A stretch of DNA of 64,000 nt from Aequorivita aurantiaca (GTDB taxonomy: Bacteria > Bacteroidota > Bacteroidia > Flavobacteriales > Flavobacteriaceae): positions 372,001-436,000 of the forward strand of contig NZ_JAUGQQ010000002.1 in NCBI RefSeq assembly GCF_030410135.1. Reading direction: 5' to 3'. Positions 53,824 through 61,917 of the stretch are shown here, one piece after another; within the stretch, counting starts at the first letter, position 1, and each line of letters starts with the position of its first letter. The position numbers were made by a program, and so were the translations under genes. Under the pieces are notes generated by a model that worked only from the letters and a program-made list of their open reading frames with translations, had not been told where the DNA came from and did not search any database.

Positions 53824-54665
53824 TCTGTTATTGCCTTTTTGTTGAGCTTCGGCAACAAGCGTTTTGCAATAGCGTTACCATATTCTTTTTTGCGATATTT
53901 TGTTATGGGAACAATGCCTTGAATTGAATTGGTAATAAACATCTCATCAGCCTTTTGAAGTTCAAAAGGAGATATTGAAACTTCCTCAAAGATTAGATCT
54001 AGTTCCAATATTACAGTTGAAATTAGCTGTTTGCGGAGGATTCCATTTAAACATCCATCAACCAATGGTGGCGTTTTTATATAATTTCCGGTAACCAAAA
54101 AAATATTGCCGTTCAATGCTTCCACCACCTGTTTGTTTTGGTTCAATAATAAACAATTGTCCAATTCATTTTCCTTCGCAAAAATACTTCCCAAAATATT
54201 GATCAATCGATTATTGGTTTTTAGGGTGGAAAGCAGCCCCGAGGCAATGTAATGATCTTTAAAAAGTTCCACCTCTAAAGGTTTTTCATTGAGAACGTAA
54301 AAATTATCTCTTATTTTTTCAAAGGAAATGGCATATTCAATATTGTTGCTTAGTGGCAAATATTTTCCTCCTGGTTTTCGCCAAACAAGTAGCTTAATGC
54401 GTAAAGGAATTTCTTTATTTTCAACGCTAGAGATTGTGCGCAATATTTCCGATTCTAAAAACTCCATGGTAAAATTCATTGGAATTACCATACGTAAAAT
54501 TCGCATTGAGGCCATCAATCTAAAATAATGATCTTCCCAAAAAAATATTTTCCCTCCTGAAAATCGCAACGTTTCAAATAGTGCATCGCCAAAATTAAGG
54601 CCTCTATTATCAATTGCAGTCGCTGGAATATCATTTGTGGATAGCACTCCGTTTAAATTTACCAT
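53820..54665 (-). CDS. Class IV aminotransferase (PabC/IlvE fold)
   Basis: The 281-residue PLP enzyme opens MVNLNGVLSTNDIPATAIDNRGLNFGD (in pieces), has DALFETLRFSGGKIFFWEDHYFRL, the PLP lysine in the ...TLKTNNRLINI region and EVSISPFELQKADEMFITNSIQGIVPI near the end, with the conserved Glu that holds PLP. Fold type IV enzymes include aminodeoxychorismate lyase (PabC), branched-chain and D-amino acid aminotransferases; PabC is plausible from its size but not shown. It converges on yqgE. Confidence 0.88.
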   Translation of the reverse strand: MVNLNGVLSTNDIPATAIDNRGLNFGDALFETLRFSGGKIFFWEDHYFRLMASMRILRMVIPMNFTMEFLESEILRTISSVENKEIPLRIKLLVWRKPGGKYLPLSNNIEYAISFEKIRDNFYVLNEKPLEVELFKDHYIASGLLSTLKTNNRLINILGSIFAKENELDNCLLLNQNKQVVEALNGNIFLVTGNYIKTPPLVDGCLNGILRKQLISTVILELDLIFEEVSISPFELQKADEMFITNSIQGIVPITKYRKKEYGNAIAKRLLPKLNKKAITD

Positions 54666-54666
54666 A

Positions 54667-54696
54667 TAAAAAAACCGCCCCTTTTGATTGGACGGT
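54667..54696 (-). terminator. Terminator after START-like gene
   Basis: On the minus strand ACCGTCC (54696-54690) pairs with GGGCGGT (54680-54674) with one mismatch, followed by T7. It lies between the START-like gene and the aminotransferase gene. Confidence 0.6.
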
Positions 54697-54720
54697 ACAA
54701 AGGTATTATATTAGAAGTTT

Positions 54721-55107
54721 TTAAGAGGAACCTAGGATGGATTTTAAATTGGAAATCATGTTTTCCCATAGCATCTTTCCTTCTTCAATCTCGTCCTCTT
54801 CGGCAAAATCGGTAATCATTAGGGATACGTCCTTGGTGATTTCGTCGACTTGTATGCGCAACTCAAAATAAAATTCCCGACCCTCATCCTCAACCCACCT
54901 AAACTTAATTCGTTCGGGGCTTTTTTTACTTAATAATTTGGCTCGTTCCTCACTTTGCGACCAAATAAAGGTGTAGTATTCACCTCTTGAATTTACGTTG
55001 TCCGCATACCATTCGGAAAGACCGGATGGAGTTGATATATATTGATATAAAAGTGAAGGGGAAACCTGAATGGGAAATTCCATTTCATACTTAACTTTAT
55101 CTTCCAT
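54721..55107 (-). CDS. START-like (SRPBCC) domain protein
   Basis: The 128-residue protein has the START-like/AHSA1-type fold: KYEMEFPIQVSPSLLYQYI, STPSGLSEWYADNVNSRGEYY and SLMITDFAEEDEIEEGKMLWENMISNL (in order). It resembles small flavobacterial START-like proteins that lack a known ligand. An acidic loop (AEEDEIEEG) precedes the last helix. It is a single minus-strand gene. Confidence 0.87.
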   Translation of the reverse strand: MEDKVKYEMEFPIQVSPSLLYQYISTPSGLSEWYADNVNSRGEYYTFIWSQSEERAKLLSKKSPERIKFRWVEDEGREFYFELRIQVDEITKDVSLMITDFAEEDEIEEGKMLWENMISNLKSILGSS

Positions 55108-55235
55108 AACTTTCTGTTAGTTGTTGCCCAATATATAGATATTAAATTTAACCTCAAATGAAAGTTCGAAAATTTTTATGGCGCGAAAAACAGTTTATCC
55201 ATAACAAAATAATTGCAATAAAACAGAACCTAATA

Positions 55236-55266
55236 TTTGCGACAGATTAATTTGTTTTTATCTTTG
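55236..55266 (+). promoter_or_regulatory. Promoter of tRNA-Met
   Basis: TTTG (55236-55239), a 19-bp spacer and TATCTTTG (55259-55266): an exact consensus match. The tRNA begins 35 bp downstream. Confidence 0.8.
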
Positions 55267-55300
55267 CACCCGCTTAACTTTTCGTTCTGCAATATAATAT

Positions 55301-55374
55301 GGCGAGGTAGCTCAGCTGGTTAGAGCGTCGGATTCATAACCCGGAGGTCGCGAGTTCAAGTCTCGCTCTCGCTA
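55301..55374 (+). tRNA. tRNA-Met (CAT anticodon)
   Basis: A 74-nt cloverleaf: acceptor GGCGAGG with TCTCGCT, D-arm GCTC/GAGC, anticodon loop TTCATAA, T-arm GCGAG-TTCAAGT-CTCGC. The 3' CCA is not encoded. The anticodon CAT also occurs in tRNA-Ile2 (lysidine type) and initiator tRNA; the G1-U72 pair and lack of the GGG/CCC anticodon-stem triple argue against initiator. Met elongator is the best call. The A31-C39 pair at the anticodon stem is a mismatch. Confidence 0.93.
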
Positions 55375-55379
55375 CTTAA

Positions 55380-55408
55380 AAAAATCCCTCCTAGACGAGG
55401 GATTTTTT
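55380..55408 (+). terminator. Terminator after tRNA-Met
   Basis: AAATCCCTC pairs with GAGGGATTT around CTAGAC, followed by T-run (55401-55408). Confidence 0.85.
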
Positions 55409-55552
55409 ATTTCTTCATTACTAAAAAAATTCTTGCAAATTTGCTGATTATTATTAAATTTGTTAAAAACAAGTTAATAAATTATTGGCGTCCAGCTCAA
55501 TATAGGTCATATTAAGAGTTAAATTTACCATTGAACCCTTAAAATCTATATT

Positions 55553-55708
55553 ATGAAAAAGTATTTTTTTGCATTTTTAATGCTTTCCGCCGTAGTTACT
55601 AGCTGTACCCCAGAAAACCAAATTAGTGATGAACAACAAATCGACAAAGTTAAAATATGCCCGCCAGGAGACAGAAACTGTAACGGGATTCTTGACAATA
55701 AAGAATAG
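55553..55708 (+). CDS. Small lipoprotein of 51 aa
   Basis: The 51-residue protein has an N-terminal lipoprotein signal (FFAFLMLSAVVTSC with Cys18), then TPENQISDEQQIDKV and a short tail with two cysteines (KICPPGDRNCNGILDN). The NCNGILDN end looks like a calcium-binding dockerin or thrombospondin-3-type D/N loop, but one loop alone is not proof. The next gene overlaps it in another frame by 17 bp. I know no family. It starts an operon of three unrecognised genes. Confidence 0.6.
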   Translation: MKKYFFAFLMLSAVVTSCTPENQISDEQQIDKVKICPPGDRNCNGILDNKE

Positions 55709-56231
55709 TAGCAATATAAATTTTTATATATTATTTTTAGCTATTGTCGCAGTATTATCACCTTTTCTACATGTTTTTTATTTAATAAATGAAAAAGAGG
55801 GCATATTTGGTTTTCTATATATGTCCTCTTTTATGTATTCGCTAAGCCTACCTCTAATGGCTATATGCTCTGGATTGCTTTTAAAACATGCTTCTGTTCA
55901 AATAACAGAATATCGACTATTTTTCAAATATATAGGATATTCTTTTTTGTTCGTAGGAATATTTTTCTTGATTTATACCTTCGTTCCTATTAATGATTTC
56001 TCTACAACTGTATACTTTATTGGTATTTTAATATTGGCCCTATCCTTAACAATAGCATCACATTATTTACATAAAGCAATAATCACCACAGAAGAGCGCC
56101 TAAAAAATATTATCTCAAAACTATTTGATTTTATCATAATTGAAACTCCCCGCAAGCATGTTTCCGAGGAAAAGCAGATTGAATATGTTATTTCCTATGA
56201 AAAGATTATAAACGAAATTGGGGAAGAATGA
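55692..56231 (+). CDS. Unrecognised four-helix membrane protein
   Basis: The start is set at TTG 55692 (MTIKNSSNINFYILFLAIVA), giving 179 residues; a GTG or ATG at 55626-55631 would extend it but would overlap most of the lipoprotein gene. Four hydrophobic helices are evident (about residues 10-27, 38-58, 75-97 and 102-122), followed by a charged cytoplasmic tail of about 55 residues with TTEERLKNIISKLFDFIIIE and ISYEKIINEIGEE. No known family is recognised. Its stop overlaps the next gene's ATG by 4 bp (ATGA). Confidence 0.65.
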   Translation: MTIKNSSNINFYILFLAIVAVLSPFLHVFYLINEKEGIFGFLYMSSFMYSLSLPLMAICSGLLLKHASVQITEYRLFFKYIGYSFLFVGIFFLIYTFVPINDFSTTVYFIGILILALSLTIASHYLHKAIITTEERLKNIISKLFDFIIIETPRKHVSEEKQIEYVISYEKIINEIGEE

Positions 56232-56371
56232 GCACCACTCTTAAAAACCTGACCAAATTACGAATTGCCGGTATGCTTTCTGAAGCGGCAAAATTGGAAG
56301 TTGAACAGAAAATAAAGGAAATATTAGAACCTGACACTTCAGAACCAAAGGATAATTTTAGTTTGGCATAA
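56228..56371 (+). CDS. Unrecognised small soluble protein, 47 aa
   Basis: The frame starts at ATG 56228 inside the membrane protein's stop (ATGA) and codes MSTTLKNLTKLRIAGMLSEA followed by AKLEVEQKIKEILEPD and an acidic, flexible end (TSEPKDNFSLA). It is predicted to be one or two helices, cytoplasmic. No known family is recognised. It closes the three-gene operon, and its stop is 18 bp from the convergent hisS stop. Confidence 0.55.
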   Translation: MSTTLKNLTKLRIAGMLSEAAKLEVEQKIKEILEPDTSEPKDNFSLA

Positions 56372-56389
56372 ATTTCTTTTTGGGAATTG

Positions 56390-57754
56390 CTACCTTAACG
56401 TTTGTTCCAAATCTGAATATCCGAGGGACTTTTGCTCTCCCGTCTTCATATTTTTCACAGTGAATTCTTTCGCTTCCATTTCTTTTTCTCCTGCCAAAAT
56501 TGCAAATGGAATATTTCGTTTATCGGCATAGCCCATTTGCTTTCCCATTTTGGAATCCTCGGGATATAATTCCACCGTAATTCCTGCTTGGCGAAGTTTT
56601 TTAATAGCGTTCATTGCGTATAATGCTTCCTTTTCTCCAAAATTTATGAAAAGTGCCTTGCTATTTTCTGCAACGCTTTGGGGAAAAAGATGAAGCTCAT
56701 CCAAAACTAGATAGATTCGGTCCAGTCCAAAAGAAATACCTACACCGCTCATATCCTTCAAGCCAAAAATTCCCGTAAGGTCATCATAACGGCCACCTCC
56801 ACCAATGCTTCCCATATTTACCTCCTCGGGTGCTGCCACTTCCAAGATAGCACCCGTGTAATAATTTAATCCACGGGCAAGGGTTACATCAATTTTCAAT
56901 TCACAACTTCCCAATTCAAGACTGTTGATATTACTCTGTATAAACCTCAGTTCCTCTACCCCTTTCAAACCTATTTCGGAAGATTCTAACAAGGTTTTTA
57001 ATGAATGTAATTTTTCATCGTTGCTGCCCTTTAATGAAAATAATGGTTGCAATTTCAAAAGTGCTTCTTCGGAAATTCCTTTGGCCAGCATTTCATTTTT
57101 AACACCCTCCTCTCCTATTTTATCAAGTTTGTCCAGTGCTACGGTAAAATCCGTTAGCTTGTCTTCCGCGCCAATGGTTTCGGCAATCCCGCTCAAGATT
57201 TTCCGATTGTTGATTTTTATGGTCACGCCAGGAAGAGCCAATTTTGTAAAAACGGCATCATAGAGCTGAATGAATTCTACTTCCTGCCAAAGGGAGGTAG
57301 AGCCGACCACATCGGCATCACATTGAAAAAACTCGCGAAACCGCCCCTTTTGGGGACGGTCCGCCCGCCAAACGGGTTGGATTTGGTAGCGTTTAAATGG
57401 AAATGTAATATCGTTTTGGTGCTGCACAACGTAACGCGCAAAGGGAACGGTGAGATCGTATCTTAAAGCTTTTTCTGAAATTAACGAAGTGACTTTGCCG
57501 CTATTTTTTTGAGAATAAATAGCATCATCCACTTTGGAAAGGAAATCGCCACTATTTAAAATCTTGAAGATCAATCTATCGCCTTCTTCGCCATATTTCC
57601 CCATTAATGTTTCACTGTTTTCAAAAGAGGGTGTTTCTATCGGCTGGAATCCATATAGCGAGAATGCTTCTTTTATAACATTGAAAATATAATTGCGCCG
57701 AGAAACTTCTTCTGGGTTAAAATCGCGGGTACCTTTGGGTATGGATGGTTTCAA
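56390..57754 (-). CDS. hisS: Histidyl-tRNA synthetase
   Basis: The 454-residue class II synthetase charges tRNA-His. It opens [19 protein letters not shown], motif 2 reads [20 protein letters not shown], a histidine-site motif is [15 protein letters not shown], and motif 3 is ...[20 protein letters not shown]. The C-terminal anticodon-binding domain follows (about 345-454, [20 protein letters not shown]). Its leader carries a tandem 8-bp repeat (57758-57805), and no T-box or other RNA switch was seen. Confidence 0.96.
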   Translation of the reverse strand: MKPSIPKGTRDFNPEEVSRRNYIFNVIKEAFSLYGFQPIETPSFENSETLMGKYGEEGDRLIFKILNSGDFLSKVDDAIYSQKNSGKVTSLISEKALRYDLTVPFARYVVQHQNDITFPFKRYQIQPVWRADRPQKGRFREFFQCDADVVGSTSLWQEVEFIQLYDAVFTKLALPGVTIKINNRKILSGIAETIGAEDKLTDFTVALDKLDKIGEEGVKNEMLAKGISEEALLKLQPLFSLKGSNDEKLHSLKTLLESSEIGLKGVEELRFIQSNINSLELGSCELKIDVTLARGLNYYTGAILEVAAPEEVNMGSIGGGGRYDDLTGIFGLKDMSGVGISFGLDRIYLVLDELHLFPQSVAENSKALFINFGEKEALYAMNAIKKLRQAGITVELYPEDSKMGKQMGYADKRNIPFAILAGEKEMEAKEFTVKNMKTGEQKSLGYSDLEQTLR

Positions 57755-57757
57755 AAT

Positions 57758-57805
57758 GGATTATTGGATTATTGGATTATTGGATTATTGGATTATTGCA
57801 TTATT
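57758..57805. repeat. Tandem 8-bp repeat, six units, in hisS leader
   Basis: Five perfect copies of GGATTATT (57758-57797) and one copy GCATTATT (57798-57805), starting four bases before the hisS ATG codon on the minus strand. On the minus strand the unit is AATAATCC. Short tandem repeats like this can change copy number by replication slippage. Confidence 0.9.
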
Positions 57806-57923
57806 AGATATTTTTCTATTCATAAGTCAAAACTGAGAACTCGAAAAACGAGAAAGCAAATATCTTAAATAATAGTAACTTTATGCAACTTTTAAAGTCT
57901 AACGAGAAATACTAATTTATAAT

Positions 57924-59165
57924 ATGTTTTCACTTTTCTGGGAAAATGTCCGGATTGCACTGGATTCCATCAAAAGTCAATTGTTGCGTACCATACTTAC
58001 CATTGTTATTATTGGCATTGGCATTTGGGCGCTGGTTGGTATTTTGAGTGCCGTGAAAGCACTCGAAACAACTATTTCCGGAAATTTTGCTTCCATGGGG
58101 GCCAATACTTTTAATCTTCAACAATATGAATTTACCGTCCAGTCGAACAGAAGTGGCGAACGGGAAAAAATAAATCCTATAATAAGTTATGACAATGTGC
58201 GGGAATTCTTGGATAAATATGAATTTCCCTCCACCAAGACCTCATTATCCTTTCAAGGTACCGCGGTTGCCGAAGTAAAATATGGTTCAGAAAAAACGGA
58301 CCCCGAAGTTCAGGTTTACGGTGTAAACGAAAATTATCTTGAAAACACTGGCAGCGAAATTGAAAAAGGCAGAAATTTCACAATATTCGATATCCAAAAC
58401 AACAATAAAGTCTGCCTTTTAGGTTCTGATTTTGAAAAAAACCTTTTTAAAAATGAGGATCCCATTAATAAAACCATCAGCATTCGCGGAGTGAAATTTA
58501 AGGTTATCGGCATTCTGGAATCCAAAGGATCCACTTTTGGAAACAATCAGGATTTGAAGGTTTTAATACCCGTACAAGTTGCCCGGGGCATATATACGCA
58601 GCCCAACATAAATTATAATATTAGTGTGAAGGTGGACGATAAACAACTAATGGAAGCTGCCCAGGATGAAGCAATCATTACCTTTCGAAACATTCGCAGA
58701 TTAAATCCCGTGGAGCAGAATAACTTCGGAATCGAGCGCAGTGAAGATCTTATAAACCGAATTGCTTCCATTACCCAATATTTGGAAATAGCTGCGTGGA
58801 TTATAAGCATTATTACTATTCTTGGTTCTTCAATTGCGTTGATGAATATTATGCTGGTTTCAGTGAGCGAACGTACCCGTGAAATAGGTGTTCGGAAAGC
58901 TTTGGGCGCAAAACGTTCCACAATTTCCACTCAATTTTTTATGGAAACTATCGTAATTGGCCAGTTTGGAAGCTTTTTGGGAATTATTCTTGGGGTATTG
59001 ACAGGATTTGCTTTTGCAAAAATATTTGAATTCGATTTCACCCTTCCCTGGGCAGCAATAATTTGGGCAACCATTATAACCTTTATTGTTGCGGTTATTG
59101 CAGGTTCCTATCCTGCTTCAAAGGCAGCAGGCTTGGATCCCATTGAAAGTTTGCGATATGAATGA
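57924..59165 (+). CDS. ABC transporter permease, MacB/FtsX type
   Basis: The 413-residue protein has an N-terminal membrane helix (about residues 18-38), a periplasmic MacB_PCD-like domain (about 45-260), and three C-terminal helices of an FtsX domain (about 285-405, with SITQYLEIAAWIISIITILGSSIALMNI, MLVSVSERTREIGVRKALGAKRSTI and SYPASKAAGLDPIESLRYE in order). MacB-type permeases export proteins or compounds or act in lipoprotein release with an ATPase. No ATP-binding gene is next to it. It is divergent from hisS. Confidence 0.9.
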   Translation: MFSLFWENVRIALDSIKSQLLRTILTIVIIGIGIWALVGILSAVKALETTISGNFASMGANTFNLQQYEFTVQSNRSGEREKINPIISYDNVREFLDKYEFPSTKTSLSFQGTAVAEVKYGSEKTDPEVQVYGVNENYLENTGSEIEKGRNFTIFDIQNNNKVCLLGSDFEKNLFKNEDPINKTISIRGVKFKVIGILESKGSTFGNNQDLKVLIPVQVARGIYTQPNINYNISVKVDDKQLMEAAQDEAIITFRNIRRLNPVEQNNFGIERSEDLINRIASITQYLEIAAWIISIITILGSSIALMNIMLVSVSERTREIGVRKALGAKRSTISTQFFMETIVIGQFGSFLGIILGVLTGFAFAKIFEFDFTLPWAAIIWATIITFIVAVIAGSYPASKAAGLDPIESLRYE

Positions 59166-59241
59166 GGATTACTTCAAATAAAAATCATTAAAAGCTATGA
59201 TTATTAAGAGCTTCTATAAATTAATTATTCAGATTTCAAAT

Positions 59242-59715
59242 TTATTCCTTAAGTAGGTTACTAAAATAATTGTACAAATCACCCTTAGTTATAACGGAAC
59301 CCTGCTGAATCAAGACAAATATGTCCTTGTTCCGGTCATCTTTTATTGCCTTGGTTGATGTATAAAGAGTTACAACATCATCATGCAAATTTTGTTGAAG
59401 CCATTTATATCCATAATCAGTAGTTATATCAATATTTACATCTTCCACTTTTATTGCAATAAGTTCCATAAATGCCTCAGTAATATGAAAAAGCATTAAA
59501 TGATTCGGCGAAATGTGTTCCAAATATTTCACTTTGCCCAACACACCTTCCCAAATTAAGTCACTGAAAACATCCAATTCCTGTTCAACAATCTGTGGTT
59601 CTTCAACCTTCAAAAGTTGCCATTCATCCGCTGTGATTGACTGTGTGGCAAGAAAATTTATAAATTCTTGGTTTAGTTCTTCAAATTGTTCCTTTGTTAG
59701 CCTTGCATATTTCAT
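59242..59715 (-). CDS. DUF6495-type protein
   Basis: The 157-residue cytoplasmic protein opens MKYARLTKEQFEELNQEFIN and contains EWQLLKVEEPQIVEQELDVFSDLIWEGVL (in parts) and NYFSNLLKE at the end. It matches my recollection of DUF6495 proteins of Flavobacteriaceae, which lack a known function. The assignment is moderate. It is a lone minus-strand gene with no clear regulatory site. Confidence 0.75.
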   Translation of the reverse strand: MKYARLTKEQFEELNQEFINFLATQSITADEWQLLKVEEPQIVEQELDVFSDLIWEGVLGKVKYLEHISPNHLMLFHITEAFMELIAIKVEDVNIDITTDYGYKWLQQNLHDDVVTLYTSTKAIKDDRNKDIFVLIQQGSVITKGDLYNYFSNLLKE

Positions 59716-59754
59716 GTCGTACTTTTTACGTAAAAGGTGAAAATTGGGAAAATA

Positions 59755-59784
59755 AAAAACCTTTCCGTATTCTGGAAAGGTTTA
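59755..59784 (-). terminator. Terminator after rplI
   Basis: On the minus strand ACCTTTCC (59781-59774) pairs with GGAAAGGT (59766-59759), followed by T-run. It ends the rpsF-rpsR-rplI operon. Confidence 0.85.
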
Positions 59785-59804
59785 TTGTAAATAGAGAAAT
59801 ATTC

Positions 59805-60338
59805 TTAGTTATCTTCACCGCTTTCGTCTTGCTTTGCTTCTGGCTGTACCTCTGGTTTCGCTTCAGTCTTTGGTTTTTTAACCTCTGGCTTAGGTTCGGC
59901 AACTACATCAAAAGTAAATGTGCTCACAACATCTCTGTGGAAACGAATTGAAGCTTCATATTGACCGGTACGCTTTACGGCGCCACCTGCAACGGAGATG
60001 TACTTCTTTTCAACGGAAACACCTGCTTTTTCAAGGGCTTCAGCCAGATCTGTATTGGTTACAGAACCGAAAAGTTTATCACCTTCGCCAGTTTTGGCCG
60101 TGATTTTAATTTCAAGTCCATTCAGTTTTTCAGCTTGCTTTTTAGCTTCGTCAACAACTTTCTTCTCTTTAAATGAACGTTGTTTCAAAGTTTCAGCCAA
60201 AATTTTCTTGGCTGAAGGGGTTGCAAGCACCGCGTGCCCTTGAGGAATTAAAAAGTTTCTTCCGTAACCGTTCTTCACGCTTACAAGATCATCTGCAAAT
60301 CCCAGATTTTCTACGTCTTTCTTTAATATAAGTTCCAT
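59805..60338 (-). CDS. rplI: 50S ribosomal protein L9
   Basis: bL9 with the RNA-binding N-domain (MELILKKDVENLGFADDLVS, VKNGYGRNFLIPQGHAVLAT), a helical linker and a C-domain (ITAKTGEGDKLFGSVTNTDL). Length is 177 against about 148 in most bacteria: the C-terminus has an added E/K/P/A-rich tail (about residues 148-177, with KPKTEAKPEVQPEAKQ). Such tails are common in Bacteroidota L9. It is the last gene of the S6-S18-L9 operon. Confidence 0.97.
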   Translation of the reverse strand: MELILKKDVENLGFADDLVSVKNGYGRNFLIPQGHAVLATPSAKKILAETLKQRSFKEKKVVDEAKKQAEKLNGLEIKITAKTGEGDKLFGSVTNTDLAEALEKAGVSVEKKYISVAGGAVKRTGQYEASIRFHRDVVSTFTFDVVAEPKPEVKKPKTEAKPEVQPEAKQDESGEDN

Positions 60339-60353
60339 ATTGTTCTCTGGTTT

Positions 60354-60650
60354 TTATTTTAATAAATCGGCTACATAAGGCATAAGTGCCAAATGGCGAG
60401 CTCTTTTAACGGCAACTGCCACTTTTCGTTGATACTTCAGTGATGTTCCTGTTAGTCTTCTTGGAAGAATTTTACCTTGCTCGTTCACAAATTTCAATAA
60501 GAAATCTGGGTCTTTATAATCAACATATTTAATACCCGACCTTTTGAACATGCAATATTTCTTGGTCTTATTGGTATCTATGTTAAGCGGAGTAAGATAT
60601 CTGATCTCCCCGTCTTTTTTTCCTTTTGCTTGCTGTTGTAATGTGGCCAT
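60354..60650 (-). CDS. rpsR: 30S ribosomal protein S18
   Basis: The 98-residue protein has the S18 core [20 protein letters not shown] and [31 protein letters not shown] (in parts) and an N-terminal extension of about 20 residues ([18 protein letters not shown]). S18 forms a complex with S6. One cysteine (KKYCMFK) is present. In Bacteroidota, S18, S6 and S21 are reported to help mask the anti-Shine-Dalgarno sequence of the ribosome, which fits the lack of SD sequences in this window. Confidence 0.97.
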   Translation of the reverse strand: MATLQQQAKGKKDGEIRYLTPLNIDTNKTKKYCMFKRSGIKYVDYKDPDFLLKFVNEQGKILPRRLTGTSLKYQRKVAVAVKRARHLALMPYVADLLK

Positions 60651-60652
60651 AA

Positions 60653-60991
60653 TTATGCTGATTTTTTATCGCGATTTCTTCTTTTTTCTGCCCAAGCAAT
60701 TGCGTGCTTGTCGAGGCTCACTGAAAGGTAACGCATAAAACGCTCGTCCCTTTTGAATTCAGTTTCTAATTCGTGTACTACATCACCCTCTACGGTGTAC
60801 TCAAAAAGATGATAAAAACCACTTTTTTTGTTTTGAATTGGGTAAGCCAGTTTTTTCAAGCCCCAATTTTCTTTGGATATCATCTTAGCACCTTTAGAAA
60901 CAAGAAGATCTTCGTATTTCTTTACTGTTTCCTTTATCTGATCTTCAGATAAAACGGGATTTAAGATGAAAACAGTTTCGTAATGATTCAT
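60653..60991 (-). CDS. rpsF: 30S ribosomal protein S6
   Basis: The start is placed at 60991 ([20 protein letters not shown]), giving 112 residues; a longer frame would run through the promoter. The protein shows the S6 features of an N-terminal alpha/beta fold and [20 protein letters not shown] with [18 protein letters not shown] at the C-terminus. It sits 2 bp ahead of rpsR in the S6-S18-L9 operon. No ssb gene lies between, unlike in many other bacteria. Confidence 0.97.
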   Translation of the reverse strand: MNHYETVFILNPVLSEDQIKETVKKYEDLLVSKGAKMISKENWGLKKLAYPIQNKKSGFYHLFEYTVEGDVVHELETEFKRDERFMRYLSVSLDKHAIAWAEKRRNRDKKSA

Positions 60992-61045
60992 AAAAAATCG
61001 TTTAAAATTAATGATTAATTCCTTGGCCTTCTGCCAAAGAGGGTG

Positions 61046-61076
61046 CAAAAATACTATTTTATTTAATATATTCAAA
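61046..61076 (-). promoter_or_regulatory. Promoter of rpsF-rpsR-rplI
   Basis: On the minus strand TTTG (61076-61073), a 19-bp spacer and TATTTTTG (61053-61046), followed by CACCC. The match is exact and very similar to the rpmH promoter. Confidence 0.85.
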
Positions 61077-61203
61077 CCAAATTTTAAAGTGTCTTTAATT
61101 TTTTTGAATACAGATAAAAGGTTTATTTTTTTCGACTAAAACCAAAAAAAGTTGTATTTCATCGATTATTTGCATACTATTGTCTTACGCAAATCCTACT
61201 ATT

Positions 61204-61917
61204 GTGGAAAAAACAATTTTGAAATGTGCAATCGTGGATGATTCCACACTGCAAAGGCTTTCAATAGTAAAGCTTATCCAAATGCACCCATCCCTCAAAC
61301 TTGTGGGTGAATATAAAAATGCTGTAGAAGCAAAAATGGGACTGATTTCCACCGAAATCGACCTTATTTTTTTGGACATAGAAATGCCCATTCTTTCCGG
61401 GTTTGACCTCTTGGACGATATCCAGAAAAAACCTCAGGTAATTTTTGTAACGGGCAAAACCAAATATGCTTTTAAGGCGTTTGATTATGACGCAGTGGAC
61501 TATCTGCGAAAACCTATTGCTAAAGATCGATTTCTAAATGCCGTACATAAGGCCATCAACAATTATAAGCTAAAAAATGAAGAAGGCTTTGACGACGAAG
61601 ATTTTATTTTCGTGAAAAGCAACCTGAAAAAAAGGAAAGTCTTTCTAAATGAACTTCGCTATATTGAGGCTTTGGGCGATTATGTGAAATTAGTTACTGA
61701 GTTTGATTCCCTTGTAGTTCTTTCTACTATGAAGGCGTTTCAGTCCTTGTTGCCGAGTGATCGTTTTTTACGGATACACAAGTCATACATTGTCAATCTG
61801 GACAAAGTGCAACGTTACAATAGCAAAACCATTGAGTTGGAGAAGGATAAACTACCCTTAAGCCGAAATAGAAAATCAGACTTGGTAGAAGCATTGGCTG
61901 CGACACACAACGTTTAA
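61204..61917 (+). CDS. LytTR-family response regulator
   Basis: A receiver domain (about residues 5-115) has the phosphate-accepting Asp in LIFLDIEMPILSGFDLL and the switch threonine region VIFVTGKTKYAFKAFDYDAV with DYLRKPI lysine. A LytTR DNA-binding domain follows (about 135-235) with FVKSNLKKRKVFLNELRYIE and DRFLRIHKSYIVNLDKVQ. The start could be TTG 61180, GTG 61204 or TTG 61219; GTG 61204 was chosen as a compromise. No histidine kinase is adjacent. The stop overlaps priA convergently by 4 bp. Confidence 0.9.
   Translation: MEKTILKCAIVDDSTLQRLSIVKLIQMHPSLKLVGEYKNAVEAKMGLISTEIDLIFLDIEMPILSGFDLLDDIQKKPQVIFVTGKTKYAFKAFDYDAVDYLRKPIAKDRFLNAVHKAINNYKLKNEEGFDDEDFIFVKSNLKKRKVFLNELRYIEALGDYVKLVTEFDSLVVLSTMKAFQSLLPSDRFLRIHKSYIVNLDKVQRYNSKTIELEKDKLPLSRNRKSDLVEALAATHNV

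Noticed and set aside
57758-57805. CRISPR-like array
   Set aside because: The 8-bp unit has no spacers; it is a simple tandem repeat.
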